DNA of 64,000 nucleotides from Runella salmonicolor (GTDB taxonomy: Bacteria; Bacteroidota; Bacteroidia; Cytophagales; Spirosomataceae): contig NZ_JAMZEL010000001.1 in assembly GCF_024158025.1 (NCBI RefSeq), forward strand, positions 744,001 through 808,000, given 5' to 3'. Position 1 is the stretch's first letter. Each line of letters opens with the position of its first letter. Below the pieces are notes generated by a model. That model saw only the letters and a program-made list of their open reading frames with translations, was not told the DNA's origin and ran no database searches. This document shows, piece after piece, positions 1-7,238 of this stretch. The translations under genes and the position numbers were made by a program.

Positions 1-14
1 AATAGAAGAAAAAA

Positions 15-44
15 GCCGGTCAGTCTCATAATAAACTGACCGAC
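15..44 (-). terminator. Intrinsic terminator after lpdA
   Basis: A 10-bp inverted repeat (arms 15-24 and 35-44, GCCGGTCAGT against ACTGACCGAC) lies 9 nt past the lpdA stop codon. On the minus strand it is followed by a T run. It closes the sucA-sucB-lpdA region. Confidence 0.85.
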
Positions 45-53
45 TTTGATTTT

Positions 54-1457
54 TTAGGCATTCAATGCACGGTTGCCTGTAGCCGCCAAGCAAGCCTCCT
101 TAAAGGCCTCTGTATAAGTGGGGTGTGCGTGCGACATGCGGCTTACGTCTTCGGCTGAGGCGCGGTATTCCATGGCTACCACTGCCTCTGCAATCATATC
201 AGCCGCGCGCGGGCCAATGATATGCGCGCCCAGAATTTCATCCGTTTCTTTGTGAGCCAATACTTTTACGGTCCCGTCAATGTCCATGCTCGCGCGAGCG
301 CGGCCAAGGGCTTTGAACGGAAACGAACCTGTTTTATAGGCAATTCCTTTGGCTTTTAATTCATCTTCCGTATAACCTACTCCTGCTACTTCAGGCCACG
401 TATAAACTACGTTTGGAATGAGCAGGTAATTGATATGTGGTTTTTGTCCAACGATGGTTTCGGCCACAAACACGCCTTCTTCTTCCGCTTTGTGGGCCAA
501 CATCGCCCCACGAATCACGTCCCCGATGGCGTAGATATTAGGCACTTTGGTTTGAAGCGTGTGTTCATCCACTTCGATTTTTCCGCGTTGGTCGGCGGCA
601 AGGCCCGCATTTTCAAGGGCGAGTCCATCGGTATAGGGTTTACGTCCCACGCTCATCAGGCAGTAATCACCCGTAAAAGTAACGAGCTCCCCTTTGGGGT
701 TCTCTGCCGTTACGATGACCTCATCACCCGTATTTTCCACCGTTTTTACTTTATGACTAAAATAGAAATCAGCGCCGAGTTTTTTTACCGTCCGCTGAAG
801 CTCTTTGCCCATGGTCGCGTCCATGGTCGGAATCATAGCCGAAGCATATTCCACAAAGCTTACTTTAGCCCCGATGCGTGCGTACACCGAGCCAAGCTCT
901 GCGCCAATTACGCCCGCCCCAATCACGATGAGGTGTTTGGGGATTTCGTTGAGTTGAAGCGCTTCGGTCGAAGTGATGATGCGTTTTTTGTCAATCGTAA
1001 CGCCCGGCAATGACGAAGGCTTGGAGCCCGTAGCGATGACGATATTTTTGGAGGTAATTATTTCAATGTCTCCTCCTTCTTTGGTCACCTTTACGGTATT
1101 TTTATCCACAAATGAGCCAAGGCCTTGGTAGACATCAATTTTATTTTTCTTCATCAAAAACTCGACGCCTTTGCATACTTGGTTGACTACTTCGCTTTTG
1201 CGGGCAATCATTTGTGCCAAATCCACCTTTAGGTTTTCGAGCTGAATGCCGTGTTCGGCAAACGTATGCGAGGCATTGTAGTAATGCTCAGATGAATCGA
1301 GCAGTGCTTTGGAAGGAATACAACCTACGTTCAGGCAGGTTCCTCCAAGGGTTTTATATTTTTCGATAATGGCCGTTTTTAAGCCTAACTGCGCGCAGCG
1401 AATGGCGCAAATATAGCCACCTGGCCCCGAACCGATTACGATAACGTCGTATTGCAT
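54..1457 (-). CDS. lpdA: Dihydrolipoyl dehydrogenase (E3)
   Basis: Flavoprotein that reoxidises dihydrolipoyl groups of 2-oxoacid dehydrogenase complexes and passes electrons to NAD+. The 467-residue length is normal for the family. Visible features are the N-terminal FAD motif GSGPGG (residues 9-14), the redox-active disulfide C41-x4-C46 in GGTCLNVGCIPSK, a second dinucleotide motif GAGVIG near residue 180, and the C-terminal catalytic pair H445/E450 in HPTYTE. It lies downstream of sucB on the same strand, 92 nt away, with a strong hairpin between them. It probably serves the 2-oxoglutarate complex and may also be shared with pyruvate or branched-chain complexes encoded elsewhere. Identification is secure; its exclusive assignment to one complex is an inference. 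Confidence 0.97.
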   Translation of the reverse strand: MQYDVIVIGSGPGGYICAIRCAQLGLKTAIIEKYKTLGGTCLNVGCIPSKALLDSSEHYYNASHTFAEHGIQLENLKVDLAQMIARKSEVVNQVCKGVEFLMKKNKIDVYQGLGSFVDKNTVKVTKEGGDIEIITSKNIVIATGSKPSSLPGVTIDKKRIITSTEALQLNEIPKHLIVIGAGVIGAELGSVYARIGAKVSFVEYASAMIPTMDATMGKELQRTVKKLGADFYFSHKVKTVENTGDEVIVTAENPKGELVTFTGDYCLMSVGRKPYTDGLALENAGLAADQRGKIEVDEHTLQTKVPNIYAIGDVIRGAMLAHKAEEEGVFVAETIVGQKPHINYLLIPNVVYTWPEVAGVGYTEDELKAKGIAYKTGSFPFKALGRARASMDIDGTVKVLAHKETDEILGAHIIGPRAADMIAEAVVAMEYRASAEDVSRMSHAHPTYTEAFKEACLAATGNRALNA

Positions 1458-1504
1458 TGGATTTATATAACTGTTTTAGTCATTTAATTATTCGAACAAT
1501 TTCA

Positions 1505-1538
1505 CAAAAAAGGGGCACGGTATACCGAGCCCCTTTTT
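1505..1538 (-). terminator. Terminator between sucB and lpdA
   Basis: The stem (GGGGCnCGGTAT against its complement, about 1512-1533) has A/T runs on both sides, so it resembles a rho-independent terminator on either strand. It sits just after the sucB stop. It may lower read-through into lpdA, or lpdA may have its own promoter in the remaining spacer. Confidence 0.75.
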
Positions 1539-1549
1539 ATTTTATATTC

Positions 1550-3124
1550 TTACACTTCCAACAGTAACCGTGTAGGGTCTTCGAGCAATTGCTTTACTCT
1601 GACGAGGAAGCTCACCGAATCACGGCCATCGATGGTGCGGTGGTCGTAGCTTAGTGCTACGTACATGATGGGTCGAATAACGATTTCTCCATTCACCACG
1701 ACAGCACGCTCAACGATGTTGTGCATTCCCAAAATCGCTGCCTGTGGAGCATTGATAATCGGTGTTGAGAGCATAGAGCCAAAAATACCACCGTTGGTGA
1801 TAGTAAAGGTGCCACCTTGCATTTGGTCAATGGTCAACTTGTTGTCGCGGGCGAGGCCAGCCAAACGAATGATTTCTTTCTCAATTTGAGAGAAGGTCAT
1901 TTTTTCGGCATTACGAATTACGGGCACCACCAAGCCACGCTCGGTCGAAACCGCAATTGAAATATCGGAGAAATCATTGTAAACGACTTCATCGCCGTCA
2001 ATGAACGCATTTACTACTGGAAATTCCTGCAAAGCTACCGCGCAAGCCCGGGTAAAGAATGACATAAAGCCTAAGCCTACGCCGTGTTTTTCCTTAAATT
2101 TATCCTTGTACTTATTACGCAAGTCCATGATGGGCTTCATGTCTACCTCATTGAAGGTTGTCAACATGGCCGTTTCGTTCTTAACCGCAACCAAACGACG
2201 CGCGATGGTTTTGCGCAGCGACGTCATTTTCACGCGGCGTTGGCCACGGGCATCCGCCGCTTTGGGAGCAGGGGCAGGAGCCGCAGGTGCCGCTACTGGC
2301 GCTTTAGGTTGTTCAGCTGGAGTAGGCGTGGGAGCAGCTTTGGGTTGTGCTGCGATGGCATCTTCTTTCGTTAATCTTCCGCCAACACCCGACCCCGCTA
2401 CACTTGCAGGGTCAATGCCTTTTTCGGCCAAAATTTTGGCAGCGGCGGGAGATGGATGCCCTGCTGCATAACTATCATTGGAAGCATTGGCCGTAACCGC
2501 CTGACCGTTTGATTGCGGAGCTTCAGCTACTGGAGCTGAGGCCGCCGCACTTCCAGCACCTACTTCAATTTTACAAATAACGGCTCCGATTGACAACGTC
2601 GAACCCGCTTCAGCTACAATGCGTAGCACTCCTGCGGCTTCGGCAGGGAGTTCGAAAGTAGCTTTGTCAGACTCTAGTTCACAAAGGACTTCGTCTAATT
2701 GAACGGTATCGCCGTCTTTTTTATTCCAACTAGCGATGGTTACTTCCGTGACGGATTCACCCACCGTAGGCACTTTCATTTCCACTACTTTGGCTGCCGT
2801 TGCAGGGGCAACAGAAGCCGAAGCGACGGGAGCAGGCGCCGAAGCAACGGGTGCGGGAGTTGACGCAGGAGCGGAAGCTACCTCAGCCGATGTTTCAATC
2901 ACACATATCAGTCCACCAATCGGTAATACATCACCTTCTTGTGCTTTAACCCGTAAAACGCCATCAGCCTCAGAAACGACATCAAAAGATGCTTTATCTG
3001 AATCCAAACTGCATATTACTTCATCACGTTTGACACTTTCTCCGTCTTTTTTCACCCAAGAACCAATGGTTACTTCGGTGATAGATTCTCCGACGGTCGG
3101 GACTTTTATTTCAATCTGTGACAT
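1550..3124 (-). CDS. sucB: 2-oxoglutarate dehydrogenase E2 (dihydrolipoyl succinyltransferase) with two lipoyl domains
   Basis: Core acyltransferase of the 2-oxoglutarate dehydrogenase complex of the TCA cycle; it transfers the succinyl group from lipoamide to CoA. Order of domains: lipoyl domain 1 (about 1-77, lipoyl-lysine K44 in DSDKAS), Ala/Pro linker, lipoyl domain 2 (about 114-188, K154 in ESDKAT), linker, peripheral-subunit-binding domain (about 221-256), Ala/Pro linker, catalytic domain (about 298-524) with H495 and D499 in DHRTIDG. At 524 residues it is longer than the usual SucB of about 400 residues because of the second lipoyl domain. It lies 97 nt downstream of sucA, which identifies the substrate class; by sequence alone a generic 2-oxoacid E2 is also possible. 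Confidence 0.93.
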   Translation of the reverse strand: MSQIEIKVPTVGESITEVTIGSWVKKDGESVKRDEVICSLDSDKASFDVVSEADGVLRVKAQEGDVLPIGGLICVIETSAEVASAPASTPAPVASAPAPVASASVAPATAAKVVEMKVPTVGESVTEVTIASWNKKDGDTVQLDEVLCELESDKATFELPAEAAGVLRIVAEAGSTLSIGAVICKIEVGAGSAAASAPVAEAPQSNGQAVTANASNDSYAAGHPSPAAAKILAEKGIDPASVAGSGVGGRLTKEDAIAAQPKAAPTPTPAEQPKAPVAAPAAPAPAPKAADARGQRRVKMTSLRKTIARRLVAVKNETAMLTTFNEVDMKPIMDLRNKYKDKFKEKHGVGLGFMSFFTRACAVALQEFPVVNAFIDGDEVVYNDFSDISIAVSTERGLVVPVIRNAEKMTFSQIEKEIIRLAGLARDNKLTIDQMQGGTFTITNGGIFGSMLSTPIINAPQAAILGMHNIVERAVVVNGEIVIRPIMYVALSYDHRTIDGRDSVSFLVRVKQLLEDPTRLLLEV

Positions 3125-3221
3125 ATATTCAGAATTTGGGAATTGTCAATTTGAAAATGAGTTAGGATGAAAACAGAGAATCTCAGTATTACTTTCAATG
3201 CTCCGTTTTTAGGGTATTATT

Positions 3222-5993
3222 TTAAGAAAAAGCCTGCTCAATGAGTTCTGCCTGTTCTTTTGCGTGTATTTTCATATATCCTGTTGCGGGTGAGGCACTG
3301 GCTTTACGGGCAATCACTTTTCCTAAACCAATTTCAGGAAACTCACGCAAAATAAATGACCAATAGCCCATGTTTTCTGGCTCTTCTTGCACCCAAATCA
3401 CATCCGCTTTTTTGTATTGATCTAGGTACGCCTGTATTTGTTTTTTGGGGAATGGATACAACTGCTCTACCCGAATAATGGCCACATCTTTACGATTATC
3501 TTTTTGTTGTTTATCCAACAGTTCCCAATAAAGCTTACCAGTACAAAGCAACACTTTTTTTACCTTTTTAGGTTCAGCAAATTCATCTCCGATGGTTTCG
3601 CGGAAAGAAGTTCCTTCGGCAAAATCACTTAAAGGCGATACCGCCATCGGATGACGCAGCATTGATTTGGGCGACATCAAAATGGCGGGCTTGCGGAAAG
3701 GCAATGCCAATTGACGACGAATCATGTGAAAATAGTTGGCTGGCGTGGTAATGTTGCAAACGTACATGTTATACTCCGCCGACAAAATCAAAAAGCGCTC
3801 CGGACGGGCACTTGAGTGCTCAGGTCCCTGGCCTTCGTAGCCGTGCGGCAACAACAGCACCAACCCGTTCATGGCATTCCACTTCGACTCCGTAGCAGCA
3901 ATAAACTGGTCAATCATGATTTGAGCCCCATTCACAAAGTCGCCGAATTGAGCTTCCCAAATCACCAACGCGTGAGGGTTAGCCATGGCATAACCGTACT
4001 CAAAACCCATGACGCCGTACTCTGAGAGCAGTGAATTATAGATTTCAAATTTCCCTTGTCCTTCGCCGATGTGTGCTAAGCTGTTATGATTGGCATTAGT
4101 CTCGGCATCATGAAGCACGGCATGGCGGTGTGAGAATGTACCGCGCTGAATGTCCTGCCCCGTCATCCGGACGGTTTTTCCTTCCGTCAGAATAGAGCCA
4201 TACGCCAGCAATTCTCCCGACGACCAGTTTAACGGTTTTTCACCCGCAAAAATTTGCTTCCGCTCTTCAATTACTTTTTCAATTTGTTTCAACGCTTTGA
4301 AACCTTCGGGTAAGCTTGTAAGGGCTTGTCCTACTTTTTCAATCACCTCTTTTGTAATACCAGTAACGGGTGATTTTTCAAAATCTTCGGGCACCGAACG
4401 CCGCAACTCAGCCCAATCACGTTCGAGCTTAGGGCGTTTGTACGGCAGTTGTTTTTGTTTTACTTTTTGAAGCAAATCCTGCAACTCGCCTTCGAGTTCG
4501 GCCTTCATTTGATCGGCAATTTGCGCGTCCAACTCTCCACGTTCGGTCAATACTTTCAGGTATAAATCCCGACCGTTGAGCTGTTGTGAAATTTTCGAAT
4601 ACATCGTCGGCTGCGTAAAACGCGGCTCATCTGACTCATTATGACCGTATTTGCGATAACAAACCATGTCCACAAATACATCGCGGTTAAACTCCTGGCG
4701 AAACTCAATAGCGACCTTCATTACAAAAGCTACCGCTTCAGGGTCATTTCCATTGACGTGGAAAATAGGCGCATCCACGATTTTGGCAATGTCTGAACAA
4801 TAAATAGATGAGCGGTCGTCTTCGTGATCGGTGGTGAATCCGATTTGGTTATTTATCACAAAGTGTAACGTTCCACCCGTATAATACGCGGGGAGGTTAG
4901 ACATTTGCGTTACTTCGTACACAATTCCCTGCCCTGCCACGGCAGCATCTCCGTGAATCAAAATTGGCAGTACAGGGTCGTATTTATCCTGCCCTTCAAT
5001 ATGCCCGTAGTGTTCATCGGCACGCGCGCGGGCATACCCTACCACGGCTGGATTAACGGCTTCTAAGTGCGATGGATTCGCCATAAGTTTAAGACTAACG
5101 GCTTTCCCTTCTGGCGTTTCGATTTGGCTTTCGTAGCCCATGTGGTATTTTACGTCGCCATCACTGAATTCATCCAACTCAACGTTTTCTTCAAATTCGT
5201 TAAAGACCTGTTCATAAGGCTTTTGAAGCACATTGGTCAGTACATTGAGACGGCCACGGTGCGCCATACCAATTACCACTTCTTCCACCCCAAGCTCAGC
5301 GCCACGGTTGATTGCCACATCCAATGCTGGAATAGTCGCCTCTCCACCTTCCAGCGAGAATCTCTTTTTGCCTAAAAATTTGGTGTGCAGAAAGTTCTCG
5401 AAGGTCACGGCATCATTGAGTTTCTCAAGAATACGTTTCTTTTGCTCAATCGTGGGCGTAAAGTTCAGGTATTCCTGTTCAATCTTCTTTCTTAACCAGC
5501 TTTTAGCCCGGCGGTCGCGGATGTATTGGTATTCAAAACCTACTTTTTCGGTATAGACTTTACGAAGGGCATCCACAATTTCACGCAGCTTTGCGGCCCG
5601 GCCAAATACTTCAATCCCTGCCTCAAAAACCGTTTCTAAATCAGCTTCCGACAAGTTGAAGTCTTTCAAATCCAACTCGGGATACCGATTCTTGCGGGGT
5701 CCTAGCGGGTTGGTCTGCGACATTAAATGCCCTCTCTGACGGTAGCCTCTTATCAAGTGAACTACCTCCATTTCTTTGCGGGTATGCGAAGCCGAAATGG
5801 GTGTTTCAGCCACTGGTGCGGCCCCATTGCCATTTGATTTAGGTTTATTTTCGCCGTATTTAGCAGAAAATTCAAACCCTTCAAAGAACCGTTGCCAACT
5901 TAAATCAACAGAGTCAGGCTGTTGCAAGTATTTTTGGTACAGGTCCTCAATGTACGCAGCTTCTGAATTAGCTATATATGAGTATTTTTCCAT
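3222..5993 (-). CDS. sucA: 2-oxoglutarate dehydrogenase E1
   Basis: Thiamine-diphosphate enzyme that decarboxylates 2-oxoglutarate and loads succinyl groups on the E2 lipoyl arm. The 923-residue length matches the family. Seen are the N-terminal E2-binding region (YIEDLYQKYLQ, SWQRFF), the active-site segment GMAHRGRLN, HLEAVNPAVVG, and the ThDP region running from GDAAVAGQG to NNQIGFTT. The C-terminal half has transketolase-like motifs, including HGYEGQGPEHSSAR. It is the first gene of sucA-sucB-lpdA. The start codon is supported by a promoter-like element about 30-60 nt upstream. Confidence 0.97.
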   Translation of the reverse strand: MEKYSYIANSEAAYIEDLYQKYLQQPDSVDLSWQRFFEGFEFSAKYGENKPKSNGNGAAPVAETPISASHTRKEMEVVHLIRGYRQRGHLMSQTNPLGPRKNRYPELDLKDFNLSEADLETVFEAGIEVFGRAAKLREIVDALRKVYTEKVGFEYQYIRDRRAKSWLRKKIEQEYLNFTPTIEQKKRILEKLNDAVTFENFLHTKFLGKKRFSLEGGEATIPALDVAINRGAELGVEEVVIGMAHRGRLNVLTNVLQKPYEQVFNEFEENVELDEFSDGDVKYHMGYESQIETPEGKAVSLKLMANPSHLEAVNPAVVGYARARADEHYGHIEGQDKYDPVLPILIHGDAAVAGQGIVYEVTQMSNLPAYYTGGTLHFVINNQIGFTTDHEDDRSSIYCSDIAKIVDAPIFHVNGNDPEAVAFVMKVAIEFRQEFNRDVFVDMVCYRKYGHNESDEPRFTQPTMYSKISQQLNGRDLYLKVLTERGELDAQIADQMKAELEGELQDLLQKVKQKQLPYKRPKLERDWAELRRSVPEDFEKSPVTGITKEVIEKVGQALTSLPEGFKALKQIEKVIEERKQIFAGEKPLNWSSGELLAYGSILTEGKTVRMTGQDIQRGTFSHRHAVLHDAETNANHNSLAHIGEGQGKFEIYNSLLSEYGVMGFEYGYAMANPHALVIWEAQFGDFVNGAQIMIDQFIAATESKWNAMNGLVLLLPHGYEGQGPEHSSARPERFLILSAEYNMYVCNITTPANYFHMIRRQLALPFRKPAILMSPKSMLRHPMAVSPLSDFAEGTSFRETIGDEFAEPKKVKKVLLCTGKLYWELLDKQQKDNRKDVAIIRVEQLYPFPKKQIQAYLDQYKKADVIWVQEEPENMGYWSFILREFPEIGLGKVIARKASASPATGYMKIHAKEQAELIEQAFS

Positions 5994-6021
5994 TAAAAAA
6001 AAATGCTGGTTGAAAGTGGGG

Positions 6022-6057
6022 CAAATTTAGTTCATGTATTTTGAATTCGTTGCAAAA
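6022..6057 (-). promoter_or_regulatory. Probable promoter of sucA
   Basis: On the minus strand TAAATTTG (6022-6029) fits the Bacteroidota -7 box TAnnTTTG. A TTTTG (6053-6057) lies 23 nt further upstream as a -33 box. The spacing is slightly longer than at the other promoters of this window. It would give a short leader before the sucA start at 5993. Confidence 0.5.
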
Positions 6058-6079
6058 GTCTTATAGATTTAGTAAAAAT

Positions 6080-7021
6080 CTAATTAGATCTTGGATTAGG
6101 CTGAAGTGTAAACACAATTTCGTGGATACCCTTACCCGCTCCAGGTACACTATTGGAGTTGCCGTAGAAGTCTTCTACTCGTCGCGAATTGTAGGTATAA
6201 CCTATCCTTATGTTTTTGGAAACGTCATAGCCCAACAGTATCTGAACATAATTTACGCCTCCCAAACGAACAGACAACCCCACCAACGCGGCATTTTTGT
6301 AGTGCATCAACGCGTTTAAATCAGTCCTGATTTTTCCTTGCTCAGGTTTTGTAATTAGTATTGATGGAGCTACATTCAACCCTTCGCTAATGTCCATTTT
6401 TAAACCTGCTTGTAAAAAAATGGGGCGTTGATAATTAAGCAGTCCGCTTGTATTATTGTATCCATAACTTTGTTTTAAGATTTCGGGCATCGAGACTCCT
6501 CCAAAAAACATTTCATCCTGATAATAAATTCCGACGCCCGCACTTGCCAATGCTTTATTGATTCCTCCACCAGTATTGATGGCTGAACGCGACGGCAAAA
6601 CATTAATTCCACCTAATGCTCCGATAGAAATTTTTTGAAATTCTGAAAGCTTAAAAATATAGGAAGCACTGCCAAAAACCGCAACATTGACGGCCACTCG
6701 GTCGTTTAGCCCCTGTAATCCCAACCCGACCTTTCCATCGGCAACGCTCCCATCCATGGCGAAAGACTGGGTAACAGGAAGCCCTTGTATTCCCGCCACA
6801 AATTGCCGACGAAGAACGGCATTAAAATAAAAGTTTTCACGAACACCCGTAGCCGCAGGGTTTATGGCAATTGGATTAACCAAATATTGTGAATATTGAA
6901 CTTCACGCTGGGCTTGGGTATAGTGGGCAATTAGAAATAAGCAGCAGGCAGTTAGCAGTTTACAGTTTACGACAGAGAAAAGGCGATAAACAGTAGAGAG
7001 TAGACATAGTTTTTTCATCAT
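6080..7021 (-). CDS. PorP/SprF family T9SS-associated outer-membrane protein
   Basis: Outer-membrane beta-barrel protein of the PorP/SprF family; family members help secrete or anchor T9SS surface proteins such as SprB. The mature N-terminus REVQYSQYLVNPIAINPAATG carries the family signature (SQY...NPAxxG). Start: an upstream in-frame ATG at 7096 exists, but the tandem ATG at 7021/7018 gives a signal peptide directly (MMKKLC, hydrophobic core, TQAQ cleavage region), so 7021 is preferred (313 residues). The signal peptide is odd: nucleotides 6922-7005 are a tandem 7-nt repeat, so it shows a 7-residue period with several cysteines. It is the last gene of the surface-protein cassette and follows the OmpA-like gene. 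Confidence 0.85.
   Translation of the reverse strand: MMKKLCLLSTVYRLFSVVNCKLLTACCLFLIAHYTQAQREVQYSQYLVNPIAINPAATGVRENFYFNAVLRRQFVAGIQGLPVTQSFAMDGSVADGKVGLGLQGLNDRVAVNVAVFGSASYIFKLSEFQKISIGALGGINVLPSRSAINTGGGINKALASAGVGIYYQDEMFFGGVSMPEILKQSYGYNNTSGLLNYQRPIFLQAGLKMDISEGLNVAPSILITKPEQGKIRTDLNALMHYKNAALVGLSVRLGGVNYVQILLGYDVSKNIRIGYTYNSRRVEDFYGNSNSVPGAGKGIHEIVFTLQPNPRSN
6922..7005 (-). repeat. Heptanucleotide repeat tract inside a signal-peptide coding region
   Basis: Read on the minus strand from 7005, the sequence divides into twelve consecutive 7-mers, most ending in ACT or a close variant (for example GTAAACT twice, then GCTAACT, later GCCCACT). The tract is 84 bp, that is exactly 28 codons, and encodes about residues 6-33 of the PorP/SprF protein. 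It resembles the TTAAC-type heptads seen between genes elsewhere in this window. Confidence 0.75.
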
Positions 7022-7177
7022 AATACCAGTTGATTCTTTTATCAACGCAAAAGAAAGCACTAATCTTGCCAAACCCAATAAAAAGGCAGAGGTCAACCCA
7101 AACTTCTACCCTTTTTGAAACCAACAATTACAGTTTTGCTTGCAAAAATAATCTTACGATGCCATTCCATAATCATA

Positions 7178-7213
7178 AAAAAAGCAGAAACTCATTAGAG
7201 CCTCTGCTTTTGA
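7178..7213 (-). terminator. Terminator after the OmpA-like gene
   Basis: On the minus strand AGCAGA-GG-CTC pairs with GAG-TT-TCTGCT around a 4-nt loop and is followed by seven T. It lies about 25 nt past the stop of the OmpA-like gene and separates it from the PorP/SprF gene at 7021. Confidence 0.8.
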
Positions 7214-7238
7214 TAAGCATCCTATTAAACATCTACTT

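Noticed and set aside
435..1013. Long open frame on the plus strand opposite lpdA
   Set aside because: Mirror frame of a conserved gene; no recognisable motif and no promoter. Similar antisense frames at 2001-2471, 14537-14872, 16115-16567, 56994-57641 and 59490-60032 were left out for the same reason.
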